A stretch of DNA of 64,000 nt, taken from positions 145,304,946 through 145,368,945 of the forward strand of contig NC_035449.2 in NCBI RefSeq assembly GCF_002127325.2. Reading direction: 5' to 3'. This DNA comes from Helianthus annuus (taxonomy: Eukaryota > Streptophyta > Magnoliopsida > Asterales > Asteraceae). Positions 12,301 through 24,400 of this stretch are shown piece by piece. Within the stretch, counting starts at the first letter, position 1; each line of letters opens with the position of its first letter. The translations under genes were made by a program, and so were the position numbers. The notes under the pieces are model-generated. The model searched no databases, had not been told where the DNA came from, and was given only the letters and a program-made list of their open reading frames with translations.

Positions 12301-12600
12301 TGCACCCCCTGCTAACCAATACCAAAGAGGTAAAGGTCAACCACCATACCCAAGGGTCCCACATGTTTATGAGGTTTACAAAAAGCCTTCTAAACCAAAA
12401 GTGAACAGGCATCCCTTTGGGTATCAACAGCTGATAGGGCAGGAGCCCCAACAGTGGTTAGAGTAAAACAGTTCCAAAACTGTACAACCACCTGTGCTAA
12501 CCACTGTCCATCCACCTGAACTTAACACAGACACTGTTGAGACCCCTTCCAAAGCCCTATTGGCTTTGGAGACCCTCTTGAACTAATTATTTACTTAATG

Positions 12601-14470
12601 TGCAGGGAGCTTCTGCATGCTTAGATAGTCTTTGGTATGTAGATAGTGGAGGCTCCAGGCACATGACTGGATGTAGAGCCCTACTCAAAAAAATTCAAAA
12701 CTCATGGATGGGGTGATATATCTTTTGGTAATAATAGTAAAGGGAAGGTGATGGGTTCTGGTATAGTACAGTCTGGGAATGTTAAGTTTGAAAATGTCAA
12801 TCTGATAGACATTTTAAAATTCAACCTCCTTAGTGTCTCATAAATGAGTGATAAGGGCTATGGATCATTCTTTAACAAGGATTGTTGTAGGATTGTTGGA
12901 CCAGAAATGGTCATAAAGATTGAAGAAATAATAAAAAATGGAAAAACTCAACTTGTTGCTCAAAGAAGTGACAATGTTTATGTAGTTGATTTGTTAAAAG
13001 AGAGCCCCGGACTGATGTCTGTCTGTTCTCAGCTGCCTCTAACAAAGAGACAGAATTTTGGCACACGAGATTGGGGCACACAAATCTCAAGACAATCACT
13101 GCTTTGTCAAAACAGGGGTTAGTAAGAGGTCTTCCTCAAAAACTGTTCACCTGTCATGAGCATTGTGTTTCCTACTTAAAAGGAAAACAACATAAAAGCT
13201 CATTTAAGTCCATTGAAGAGTCCAAAACAACCAAGTGCTTGCAAATGCTGCACATGGATCTATTTGGCCCAGTAAAAGTCATGAGTCTTAAAAAGAAAAG
13301 ATATTGTTTGGTAATTATAGATGACTTTTCTAGGTTTACATGGACTTATTTCTTACATTTCAAAGATGAGACTGCGGGCATTCTGCAAGACTTTGTCAAA
13401 CAGGTTGAAAAGCAGTTTGACTTGCCAGTAAAAGTCTTCAGGAGTGACAATGGCACAGAGATCAGAAATAGGGAGTTGGATGAGTTTTTTGTGTCAAAAG
13501 GAATTGTTAGGCAGTACAGCATTCCAAGAACACCAAAGCAAAATGGGGTTGTTGAGAGAAAGAACAGGACACTGATTGAGGCTGCCAGAATCATGCTTAC
13601 TGATTTAGGTTTCCCATTAACCTTCTAGGCAGAGGCAGTAAACACTGCTTGCTATGTCCAGAACAGAGTTTTAATCAACCCCAGGCATTAAAAGACTGCC
13701 TATGAACTTCTGTATAAAATCAAACCACTGATCTCATACTTTAAAGTATTTGGCTGCCCATGTTTTATTTTGAACTTAAAAGACTCAGTTTCAAAATTTG
13801 CAGCCAAAGTAGACTGTGGATATCATTTGGGATACTCAACCACTGCTAAGGCCTACAAAGTGTTTAACACAAGGACCAAAATAGTGGAAGAGACTTTGAA
13901 TGTAAAGTTCAATGAACTTTCTTCAATGAAAATCCCTGCAAACGCTACAGAGTTGTTTGATCTTGATAAATTTACTTTTGAAAATGTTTCTGTCAAGACT
14001 AACAGTGCAGGTCCATCTCAAAATCCTCCATCAGACAATGGGTATGAAGTGATCATTCCACAACAAACCTTCAAATCCATTGCCAGAGCAGCAGGTGTTC
14101 AAAACAGCTGTCAAAGCTCAACCATTGCTACCCCAACAGTTGTTGACCAAAGTAGCCCTTTAACCCCTGCTTCCACATCATCAAACACCGTTGATAAAAG
14201 TTCTCAAACAGTGGATAAAAGTCAACATGTTTTCACACCAATTCCACATATTCTTCCAACGCCATTTCAAGACACTGTTGGATCATCAAAGTCACCAACA
14301 GTTGTTAGCTCAGATGATTCACATCTGCAGCCTTCAACTTTAAATGCCATTGTTCCATATCAAGGAGATCTTATCTTCTTGAAATCTCATCCACCTGACC
14401 AAATTATTGGCAACATCAGTGAAAGGGTGCTCACAAGAAGTCAATCCCAAAACATCTGTCTTTTTGCGGG
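12601..14470 (+). pseudogene. Copia-1 protease, GAG-pre-integrase and integrase
   Basis: The protease shows at about 12634 as WYVDSGGSRHMTG, where the residue after DSG is Gly rather than the usual Cys. A GAG-pre-integrase region (12844-13120) holds the zinc-binding His and Cys residues. The integrase core runs from about 13250: HMDLFGP gives the first Asp, RSDNGTE the second, and VVERKNR the Glu, with exact D35E spacing. A stop at 13626-13628 and another near 13690 interrupt the frame. The integrase C-terminal part continues to about 13920 (VFGCPCF...GYHLGYS). A Ser/Thr/Pro-rich linker runs to about 14470. Several frame changes show decay. The role is cutting of the polyprotein and insertion of the cDNA. 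Confidence 0.85.
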
Positions 14471-15810
14471 TTTTCTATCACTTCATCAACCTGTCAAGTA
14501 CCAAGAGGCACTGAAAGACAACAGTTGGGCAAAAGCTATGCAAGAGGAGCTCCAACATTTTAGAAGACAACAAGTATGGGAGCTTGTACCACTGCCAGAG
14601 AATGTGAGTCCTATTGGTACAAAGTGGGTCTTCAAAAACAAAAACTGATGAAAGGGGCATTGTTGTCAAGAATAAAGCAGGGCTAGTGGTTCAAGGTTTC
14701 AGACAGGAAGAGGGCATTGACTATGATGAAACTTTTGCCCCTGTAGCAAGATTGGAAGCTATCAGACTGTTCTTGGCCTTTGCTGTCAACCACAACATCA
14801 AGGTATTTCAAATGGATATCAAATGTGCATTCTTTTATGCTAAAATTCAAGAAGAGGTATATGTTTGTCAACCTCCTGGCTTTGAGGATCCATTTAATCA
14901 AGATCATGTCTACAAGCTAAATAAAGCTTTGTATGGCTTGAAACAAGCACCTAGAGCCTGGTATGAAACTCTTTCCACCTTTCTTCTCTCCATTGGTTTC
15001 ACAAGAGGTAAAATTGACAAAAACATTGTTTTTAAAATGGAGAGGGAAAGACTTGATGATTGTCCGATTTATGTGGATGACATCATTTTTGGAAGCACAT
15101 GTTCCAAAATGCGTAAAGAGTTTAGACAACTCATGACAGCTGAGTTTGAGATGAGTGCAATGGGTGAACTACAGTGTTTCCTTGGTCTCCAAGTAAAGCA
15201 ACTGCAAAATGGTACTTTCATTTATCAAGGCAAATATGACAAATAACTTTTAACAAAATTTGATATGAATGACTGCAAACCATGTAGTACACCCATAGCA
15301 ACCACCAAGCTAGCCATGTCTGATGAAAAGGATGATTTGGTTGATCAAACTCTTTATAGAAGCATGATTGGGTCTTTATTGTACCTAACTGCATCTAGGC
15401 CAGACATCATGTTTGCAACATGTGTTTGTGCAAGATCCCAATCAGCCCCTAGAAAGTCAAACCTTATTGCTGTAAAAAGGATATTCAGATACCTCAAAGG
15501 TGCTCCCACACTTGGTATCTGGTATCCAGCTGATGGAAATATCAAGCTTTTAGGTTTCTCAGACAGTGACTTTGCTGGATGTAATACAACTAGGAAGTCC
15601 ACATTAGGAGGGTGCCAATTCCTAGGCAATTGCTTAGTGTCTTGGCAAAGCAAAAAGCAAGCAGCTATTTCAACATCCACTTCTGTGGCAGAGTATATTG
15701 CTGCTGCAAGCTGTACAACCCAACTGCTATGGCTTCAAAATCAACTGCTGGATTTTGGTATCACTGCCTTAAAGACACCTCTCATGTTGCAAAATCCTGT
15801 TTTTCTATGA
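14471..15810 (+). pseudogene. Copia-1 reverse transcriptase and RNase H
   Basis: The RT_RVT_2 domain starts near 14500 (AMQEEL...VWELVPLP...GTKWVF). It changes frame near 14645, then runs through FAPVARLEAIRLFLAFA, DIKCAFFYA, LYGLKQAPRAWY and the catalytic YVDD at about 15070. A TAA at 15244-15246 interrupts it. RNase H follows (15265-15810) with TASRPDIMF and SDSDFAGC. The catalytic STAEAEY-type segment reads STSVAEY here. The last RNase H motif is shortened, with a deletion around 15780. The copy is therefore inactive. Its position and order are normal for Copia. Confidence 0.88.
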
Positions 15811-16210
15811 ACAAAAGCATTAAAATGTTTTCAGAAAATCAAAAATCCATCCTTAAAAATAGCTAAAAATGAAAATTTCATTAATCCTTAAAAGTCTGCC
15901 ATAACCACTGTTTTGGTTCAAACATCTGTTCCTCTGAATATTGTCCACTGCTGAAAGTCAACCTCTGTTCTCTCATTCTCATTGTTAACCACTGTTATTA
16001 AACCTCAGTGTTTAATCCACTGATAGGCTATCCACTGATAGTTAAAAGTCAGCCACTGTTTCATTTTAACCGTTGTAAACCACTGATATTGCTCCATCAG
16101 TGGTTTCCTAAACAACTGTCATCCATTATTCATCAGAGGTTGGCACATGGACAGTACTTAGCCATCAGATCTTTTGTAACCGCTGCCACGTTAGCATTCA
16201 CTTTTTTCAC
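15811..16210 (+). other. Copia-1 post-pol spacer rich in CCACTG words
   Basis: There is no coding sequence here. The stretch contains about eight AACCACTG/TCCACTG words, often followed by TT or AT. One inverted pair forms an 11-bp stem at 16077-16106. More such words continue to 16440 and recur across the later ORF and the 3' LTR. Confidence 0.6.
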
Positions 16211-16220
16211 CTATAAAACC
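16211..16220 (+). promoter_or_regulatory. Candidate internal promoter for the Copia-1 post-pol ORF (TATA box)
   Basis: CTATAAAACC is a good plant TATA box. It is followed by a C/T- and A-rich leader (16280-16345) with no ATG before the post-pol ORF region. The start would be near 16245. Its position matches a similar box ahead of the post-pol ORF of Copia-2 (20228-20236). Activity is inferred only. Confidence 0.5.
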
Positions 16221-16339
16221 CTGATCAAAACCCCAAACAGGGTTTTCACTGTCGAATCGAATTCAAAATTCCTTTCTAAAGCAGTTATCACCAAATTCTC
16301 TCAACTCACTCACCGTCTTCATTCGCTCTTACACAAACA

Positions 16340-16535
16340 GAGGTTCCTGAGCAGAATTTAGCAGCAACCACTGCTCCTCGGGCTCCTGCTGTTGAGCCCA
16401 CTGCTCAAGGTGATCACAGCAGCACAACCACTGATGTGAAACCCACACCTACAATCCCCAAAAAGCCTAAAAAGACAATCCAAAAGCCCCCCAAACCTAC
16501 CAAAAAGGTAACTCTGGAAGATGAGATCCCAGAGG
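16340..16535 (+). pseudogene. Copia-1 post-pol ORF, first part
   Basis: From about 16360 the frame encodes a Thr/Pro/Lys-rich protein (ATTAPRAPAVEPTAQ..., KPKKTIQKPPKP). It runs straight into the Copia-2 insertion point and resumes at 29364. This is the place of the env-like ORF of Sireviruses. No signal peptide or membrane segment is visible in this part. The start codon is not clear. Confidence 0.65.
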
Positions 16536-16928
16536 TGTAAAACCCTTTAGGATCTTCCAATGATATCAAACAATAACTTGTGTAAGCGTAGAAATCAAAC
16601 ACAAGAGGATTCAAGAATAATAGTAATCGAAACCAATAACAAAATAATCAAAACAAACCGGAACTTGCATTCACTGATTGATTCGTGACTGATACAAGAC
16701 CACAAGTAGGTTTCGGCTCCCCTAGTTCTTGATTAACTGATCAACCTCAAAACAATGAAGGAGGTTTTACTATATACTAAACACTATGGGCTGTGAACCC
16801 ACTAAAGCCCAACCGAAACCTCACATAACCCAAACATAGTTTCGACCCAAAACACTAAATAGTTAAACATTACATGATTAACCCTGAACTATCTTATTTC
16901 TCTATGTATAAACCTCAAGGTTCCAACA
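16536..16928 (-). repeat. Copia-2 3' LTR
   Basis: This is a 393-bp repeat with TG and CA ends, matching 28971-29363 with about 10 substitutions. It is the 3' LTR because the coding strand is minus. Confidence 0.95.
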
Positions 16929-16930
16929 AT

Positions 16931-16940
16931 CTCCCCCTAG
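16931..16940 (-). other. Polypurine tract of Copia-2
   Basis: On the minus strand this reads CTAGGGGGAG, two bases from the 3' LTR, the expected plus-strand primer. Confidence 0.85.
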
Positions 16941-16966
16941 GTTTATGCATAGAGAGTCTTCAAACT

Positions 16967-19567
16967 TCAACTATCACGAGCACCACCCAGACGATCTTTG
17001 AGCCCACCAAACCCTTTCGTGCGAATGTGAATGGCTGAAGCAACAGCTGCAGTCCATCCTTTGGCAATTTCTTCATACTTTTCAGTAGCTCTAATTTGAT
17101 TCGGAGCTAACATCTCAAGATCCTCATAAGCAAGATTTAGTAAATCAACTTGATCCACCAGACGAAAGTTCACATCATCATCACACACAATCACTGCCTG
17201 CCCTAGACGCTCATCATAAGCCCAAAAATGAAAAGACTTCAAAGCGCCTTTTGGAATTTTTCTTACCAAAGGAATCACTTTCTCCTTATCAGTAGCAGGC
17301 CAGTGAACAATCTATATTCGCTTGTTCGTATAAGGATCTCGAACACCTTTAGCTGGTACAACAAGAGATTCTGCAGTATGCATAGAAGGAAAACCACGAA
17401 GAACCTCCCTCTTCAATCTCTCATAAAACAGATAACCACGACCTCCAGGCCTATTATCTACATAAGATGCATTAGACAAGTTTGTCAAATCAACCTTTGT
17501 AAATGTTTGAAACTGAGTTGGAGCCTTGTACCATTCAACAGGACCAACGTTTCTCTTAATCCACCATCTTCTACGGTCATGATCAAATCCCCAGCTAACA
17601 ACACCAGATCTGTTTCCAACTTTATCATAGAGAGTTTCACCAACATCCATTAAATGATGAGTTGCTTGAGCGTCATCATCATCAGGATTAAGATTCTTGT
17701 TCTTCAATATAACAAACTCCCTTTTCTTCTTAATTCTCTCAGCCTTTTCCTTCTCTGCAACAGGATCAATCACCCTTTCAAAATACTTCTCCATTGCAGC
17801 ACTTCACTCAGCATCATCTCTATCAAAGGTTTTTCTTCTGTTCTCTACATCTGTTGGATCAGAAAATTCATTCCCAAATTTCTTCTCCAACTTTCCACGT
17901 AGATCATATACCATGTTGAACAACAAACTGACATCTCCTTGAAGCTGTTCAATTTTTTGATTCTTTTGCACTATCGTATCTTCAAGTTGGATGATCTTGG
18001 CGTCTTTATGAATTGAATCTTGCTCAACCACAATTAATCGTTTCTTCATTTCTCTCATACTAATGAAATCATCATCATCGCTTGAGTCATCATCAAATGG
18101 CATTCTAAATGGCTCTTCAGGTCTCTTACCACTTGAACTGCTAGGCACATCAAGAACGACTCTAGAAGGACCTGCAGATTCAGAAACACCAAGTGGCATT
18201 GTCTCAGCAACAGTAACATTAACACTTGTAACCTGAACATCTGTAGTAACGGTCTCCAAAACATCTCTTTGAGAATCAGTGTTGAACTCAAAGATATCTT
18301 CAGTAGTGGTGGTGGTGTCAGTGACAGTTTTCTCAAAATCGAAGTCATACAATCCATCATCATCTTCAGCAGTACCCACAGATTGATCTTTGTTTTGCTC
18401 AACATACATTCCGAGTCGAGGATCCCTACTTTTCCGCTTCAAAGGCAATGAATCAGGATCCTTTGGGTTTTCATCAGGCTCTTCATTTGATACTGTAAGA
18501 TCGGAAGGAGGATTTCCCATCTTATCAGTCACTGATTTTAACAGCAAAGCCAAATTTTCAGCAGTAATCACCGATGGAACAGTAGAAACAGCAATATCAG
18601 CTTCTTTTTCAGGAGGAAGCTCTTCATCATCTCCCGAATCACACATAATCTCTATGCCCTCATCGTCAGAGTAAATTGTTAAGATCTCTGTCTTAGGCTC
18701 ATCAGCAACTGCACCCTGAACATCATGCTCTTCAGCAACCGTTGTATTCACAGGTACAGGTTGTACTATCACTGGATCAGCAACTACATCCTCAGTCTTA
18801 GCAAACTGACTAAACTTTTCCAGAGGAATCAAACCTTCAAACTTCTTTTCAGTACCCTTTTTCGGAGTTAGAGCACCAAAGCAAGCAGGGCCCATAGGCT
18901 TCAACTCCAAAGTATCTCCAGATCGCACCAAATCTGGATAACGAGCATTTAGAATCATCTGCAAGAACCTTGGATACATCAGAAACTTATCTTTTCAAAC
19001 TCCTGTCACATTCCTTTTCATTCCTTCGAATATGTACTTCGAGTAATTGAAAGGTGCATTGGTTATTAGACAGGTAAAAGCAGCAGATTGAGTGATGTTC
19101 AGTTGATCAGTGCCTCCTCGATTTTCTGTCATACATAGAATGAACATGTGCACCAATAGACGCCAATAGGGATGCACAAATTTCTTCACTAACGGAGGGT
19201 ACTTTCCTTCATAACTTAATCTCGGCAAAATCGCTTCCACAGTTCCTGCTAGCAACTCAATAGAATCAGCTTCCTGGTCGTTGAACTGTAGCACCTCCCT
19301 TATCATCTGCTCAGTCACAGTTATGTTTTTCTTTTGTATCTCAGCAACCAAAACTCCTTTTCCTTCAGCTCCAAGAGCATCAAAATTTGCAGTCTTCCAA
19401 AAATCTTGAATTAGACTCTCGTAGACAACAGGATTCTCTCTCAAAGCATGAACAAGTCGGCAGCTATTCAATCCTTTAATCAGCGATGTATATAATCTCT
19501 TGTGCTTCTCGGGAGGAGCATCCAGATAGCCTGCTTGATTGTGTGTTGAGATAAATTTTAAATCCAT
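16967..19567 (-). pseudogene. Copia-2 post-pol ORF (env-like position), three in-frame stops
   Basis: One frame of about 866 codons runs from the ATG at 19567 (MDLKFISTHNQAGYLD) to a stop near 16964. It is cut only by TGA near 18992, TGA near 17801 and TAG near 17310. The first 190 residues form a compact, conserved-looking domain with two Trp/Cys-rich helices. The middle is acidic and low in complexity (residues about 230-440). A strong coiled coil lies at about 18070-17900 (heptads in RLIVVEQDSIHKDAKIIQLED). The C-terminal 270 residues are basic and aromatic (WGFDHDRRRWWIKRN). I see no signal peptide or membrane helix, so an envelope role is not supported. A TATA box and long leader precede it. 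The function is unknown. Its position is that of the Sirevirus env-like ORF. Confidence 0.8.
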
Positions 19568-19686
19568 ATCCTACACCAAACGGAAACATTAAGCACAAAG
19601 ATATGAAAATAAAATTTTAGTCAACTTCATTTAAAAAAGATCACACTAAATCAGCAGTCAAAACATAGACTGTTAGTAACACACAT

Positions 19687-19915
19687 GACTCAACTCGAGA
19701 CTTTGAAGTTTTGAGTCGAGACCATGAAGTTTCTAGTCGAGACCATGAGGTTTCGAGTCGAGACCTCAGTCGAGACAAAGTTTAACTCAAACCGAGACCT
19801 CAGTCGAAACCCTCAACTTTGAGTCGAGACCTCAATCGAGACAGACGGGGTTGCTAGTCGCAACTATATGTCTCAAGTCTTCACATGTGTTCAGTCGCAA
19901 TCTTAGTCGAGACCC
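19687..19915 (-). repeat. Word array in the leader of the Copia-2 post-pol ORF
   Basis: There are about a dozen copies of (G)AGTCGAGACC and variants such as CAGTCGAAACC and TAGTCGCAACT, spaced 10-25 bp, within 230 bp. It lies between the candidate TATA box (20228-20236) and the ATG at 19567. The same word is used in the gag leader (28328-28660). Nothing else is visible between 19570 and 20220 except a leader-like sequence with an AAACCCTA motif near 20010. Confidence 0.8.
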
Positions 19916-20227
19916 CACAAACAACTCAAATTCACAGAGTTTTGGATCAAACACCACAAACACCCCATGATTTCTATGAAGACCAACATATATTCAAAAA
20001 CTAGGGTTTAATATAACCATCAAATCTTCATCAAATCCTCATATTTCCTGCATAACATCAACCATATCATCATAATACCTTCAAATCTTTGTGAATCAAG
20101 ACTCAAAACACTGTCGGAGACGATAGTTATCGTCGGAACAGAGAGAACTTGTCGGAAACTAGAGAGATTTTTGAGAGAAAACACAAACAGTCTCGAGTGA
20201 GAAATGAGATCTCGACTCGAGAATTGT

Positions 20228-20236
20228 CCTTTATAT
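20228..20236 (-). promoter_or_regulatory. Candidate internal promoter of Copia-2 post-pol ORF
   Basis: On the minus strand ATATAAAGG forms a consensus TATA box. Downstream come a TCTCTCTC-like leader and the word CTCGAGTCGAGATCTC. Transcription would start near 20200 and give a leader of about 630 nt before the ATG at 19567. The sequence context looks like an ordinary plant gene promoter. Promoter activity is inferred. Confidence 0.55.
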
Positions 20237-20931
20237 GACATTTCCTTGCACGGACTGGGCCATTGAATTTGGGCCGACACCAACAATTAGGGCCCAATCC
20301 ATCTTTTATTTAACTGAAAAAGGATTTCTTTTAATTAATTTTAATTTAAGATCAAAATCGTTTAGAAATTAAACAACTATTTTTCAATAACCCGATTAAC
20401 TTCCTGAGCACGTTTTTCGAAAGCAAAAACCTAAAAAAAAATAAATAATAAAAATATTATTTACAAAAATAAACAGGAAATAATATAATTGCTCAGGGAT
20501 CAAATCACGAGGTTTTAGGCTTGACCTCACTTATCAACACTGATCTATTACCGAATGATCTAGACTATTACCAGTATTTTTGTCCACTTAAAACTCATCT
20601 CCTTAGACCTTTTTCATACAACTGCATGTAACCCATTTTATCATGTTTTGATTTCTTAACGATGAACACCCAAATAAATACTGATCAAATCCCGGAAATA
20701 TAAACAACACATTCTATCATGCAAGTATCTTCCCTACCACATATTTCACAAGTCCAATCCAGATTTCTGAAATCTTAACTGGGAATAGGTTGAGAAGAGA
20801 ACAGAATAGATCTTTTGCAGAGATGATATAATATATAGATCAAATGAGTTTTACTAATTTGATATAGGTTTCTTGGGGTTTCTTTTGGGCACTAGAGGGC
20901 CTCTTTCGGGTGTATTAGATCTATAGCGCGA

Positions 20932-21028
20932 CAACGTATAGCTAGGTCAGAATGTATCTGGATGCAGCAGAAGCTGTCGTTGCCTAGCACCTCCAGGTCA
21001 GCATGTATCTGGATGCAGCAGAGGAGGT
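20932..21028 (-). other. Twin hairpins with a repeated 28-nt loop in Copia-2
   Basis: A 28-nt sequence (AGGTCAG-A/C-ATGTATCTGGATGCAGCAGA on the plus strand, split here for reading) occurs at 20944-20971 and 20995-21022 with one difference. The first copy is flanked by AGCT/AGCT and CAACG/CGTTG arms. The second is flanked by ACCTCC (20989-20994) and GGAGGT (21023-21028). The two stems are unrelated in sequence while the loop is kept. It lies in the non-coding block 20240-21479 between pol and the internal promoter. Confidence 0.7.
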
Positions 21029-21387
21029 ACACGACTTTTTCAGAGAAGATTTCAGAATTAGATCAAAAGTGTGTGTATCGGGACATCATACAGACATTCA
21101 AATAGAAATGAACTAATTCCAAGTGACTTTCTTTCCTGGGGTCATGTACAATTTTTAGTTCTGAACAGTAACAGCCAAGGTTTCCAATCTTAAGGATAGA
21201 GCCTACCAGCACATTATACTAGAGTCAAACTATTTCGATACTGGTCTTACATGAGTCAGCCCTCTACCATGATGTGAAAGTTCATTTCATTTCCCATGTC
21301 ATGCAATGCTTCTTTTTGTATTTTTCAAATTTTTAATGTTTTTGTATTTTCAAATTTTTTAATGTTTTTGTATTTTTCAAAATTTTC

Positions 21388-21394
21388 TCCCCCC
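21388..21394 (-). other. Additional G-rich purine tract after Copia-2 pol
   Basis: On the minus strand AGGGGGGAGAAAATT lies just after the end of pol. It is followed by two or three tandem A/T-rich repeats (21300-21390, AATGTTTTTGTATTTT on the plus strand). Sireviruses are known for multiple polypurine tracts after pol. The same block with the same A/T repeats occurs in Copia-3 (54110-54187) and Copia-4 (61270-61361). Confidence 0.6.
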
Positions 21395-21479
21395 TAAATT
21401 TGTGCATAAATAAAAACTACCTAAGAATAGAAAACTTTATGAACAAATTTACCTATGACATAAAACAAAATATGCTCAG

Positions 21480-24400
21480 TCAGTAAAGCGGATCATTTTC
21501 AGAAAATCCACAAGCACTTGAAATTTCGAACTGCTGACAGGTTTGGTGAACAAATCGGCAGCATTTGCATCTGTGTCGATTTGCTCCAATTTTAATAAGA
21601 CCTCTGTCAAAGCAGTCACATATAAAATGAACTTTAATATCAATGTGCTTGGTTTTTGAGTGGAAAACAGGATTTTTCACAATTTGTATAGCAGCATCAT
21701 TATCACAGTATATGGTAGTCTTAAGATAAGTCAAACCGTAGTCCTGCAATTGATGTTGCATCCACACCACCTGAGAGCAAGATGCCGAAGCTGCAACATA
21801 TTCTGCTTCAGCTGTGGAAATAGCTACCGTTTGTTGCTTCTTGCATTGCCAAGAAATGAGCCTGTCACCCAAAAATTGACATCCAGCTGAGGTGGATTTC
21901 CTGTCCTTGTCAGTGCCTCCAAAATTACTGTCAGAAAACGCAAACAGGTCAAAATTCGAATCCTTCAGATACCACATACCAAACCTGGGTCGGCTTTTAA
22001 GGTACTGAAAGATTCGTTTAACAGCAGTAAGATGAGAAGATTTAGGATTAGCCTGATATCGTGCACAATTGCAGACAGCAAACATGATGTCAGGATGACT
22101 AGCTGTGAGATACATTAACGATCCAGTCATAGACCTATAAAGTCGTTGATCAACAGGAGATCCTTCAACATCTTCGGTTAATAATGGTCTTTCTGCCATT
22201 GGAGTTTCTGCCGGTTTAGCATCTGAGAACTTAAATTTCTTCAGCACATCATCCACATATTTCCCTTGATGAATCAGAATGCCTCGGGAATCTTGTTTAA
22301 CATGTAAACCCAGAAACAATGTCATTTCTCCGAGCGCACTCATCTCAAACTTCTTTTGCATAACTCTCTCAAACTCCTTGCAAAGCTCCTCACTTGTAGA
22401 TCCGAAGATAATGTCATCGACATAAATTTGAACCAAGATTTGATCCTTGCCCACTCTTTTGATAAACAGAGTCTGGTCTATCGTGCCACGTGTGTATCCA
22501 TGAGCCAGAAGATGCTGAGTTAGAGTAGCATACCAAGCTCGTGGTGCTTGGTGCAATCCATACAATGCCTTGTCTAGATTGTCGGCATAATCTGGATGAT
22601 CTGGATGAACAAAACCCGGTGGCTACTCAACAAAAATTTCTTCCTTAACATCTCTATACAAGAACGCTGTCTTGACATCCATCTGAAACACAGTGAATCC
22701 CATATATGATGCGTAAGCTAAGAAGATTCGAATGGCTTCAAGTCGAGCAACCGGAGCATATACTTCATCGTAATCCAGACCCTCTATTTGTTTGAATCCT
22801 TGAACCACTAATCGTGCTTTATTTCAAACAATAACTCCTTCAGAATCTTGTTTGTTTCTGAAAACCCAGCGAGTGCCAAGCTTGCATTTTCCTTTTGCAA
22901 CACTACAAGTTTCCATACTCCGAGCTTCTCGAACTGGTTTAGCTCTTCATGCATAGCATCAACCCAGCCTGGTTCCTGTAACGCCACATCAATAGATTTA
23001 GGTTCAATTTGAGAAATGTAGCTAGAGTATAAGCACAAATTAATGATTCCTGATTGGCTCCTGGTTTGAACTCCTGCATTAACAGGACCGATCACATTCT
23101 CAATAGGATGATTTCTTTGAACGCTTGTTGGAATAACAAATTCAGACACGTTTCCATCTTGAAGTGAGTTGATGTTGCTTGGCTCCCCCTCATCAGGTGC
23201 TAGCGGACTGTGTACCACCGGAGTAGTGACAGTACAATCTTCAGGAATAGGATCAGTAAATAGTTCTGATCCAGATGCATTTGATGAACCCCCACTAGTT
23301 TATGCACCTTTAGAGATTACTTGTGACGATGGATTCTCAGTAAATTGCATTCCAGGAGGATCAATAGTGTGGATTTTTGAGATGCCTTCTTCTTGCTCCA
23401 TTTCTTCAGAATCACCAAATGAAACTGATTGTTTCATATTCAACACACCTGCATCAGGAGCAACACTAGACAAAATATTAAATGATTTGAACAATCCAGC
23501 ATAATCATACAACCAATCTGGACCAACTCTAGCATCCGTGGAGTTTTCTTCTAGCCATTCAACATTACACGACTCGACGACCTTCTTGGTTACTTTATTG
23601 TATACTCTGTAGAAAGATCCTTTAGCGTATCCAATAAAGAAACATTCATCCCCCTTGACTTCAAACTTTCCATTAGTGTCCATGAGTAATAAAACACAAG
23701 GACAACCAAAGATACGAAAATGTGAAACAGAGGGTTTACGTCCTTCCAGAATCTCATAAGGAGTTTTCATGTGACGTTTGTTGACTAAAGCATGATTCTG
23801 GATGTAACAAGCCGTGTTAACTGCCTCAGCCTAGAAAAAACTAGGAAGCTTCGAGTCAGCCAGCATGGTTCGAGCTGCTTCAATGAGAGTACGATTTCGT
23901 CTCTCAGCGACACCATTTTGTTGTGGAGTTCTTGGGGCACTGTACTTGCGTTCAATTCCCTTTTCTGCGCAGAATGTGTCTAAGGTGATATTTTTGAATT
24001 CCGTTCCATTGTCAGATCGAATTGCTTTCACTCTGGCACTGGCCTGATATTCTATGAGAGTGACAAATTGTTTGATCAAAGTTGCAGCCTCGCTTTTATG
24101 ACTAAGGAAATAAACCCATGTGTAACGAGAGTAGTCATCGACAGTCACAAGACAGTACGCCTTCTTGCCAATACTGAGAACATTCACTGGACCAAAGAGA
24201 TCCATGTGTAGTAACTCAAGTATAGCTTTTGTGGATGGAGCAGGCTTAGACTTATGGGGTTTTCGATGAGCCTTTCCTTTGGCACAAGCAACACACTTCT
24301 CTACCAGCATGAAATCCTTAACAGGTAGATCACGAACCAACTCACCTTTTGCCAACCGATTCAAATTTTTCATATTCACATGACCAAGACGACGATGCCA

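Noticed and set aside
16967..19567. Captured host gene in Copia-2
   Set aside because: The ORF sits where Sireviruses carry an extra ORF, Copia-1 has an ORF in the same place, and I recognise no host domain in it.
20000..20015. Interstitial telomere repeat
   Set aside because: It is a single AAACCCTA-like motif, as in many plant promoters, and not an array.
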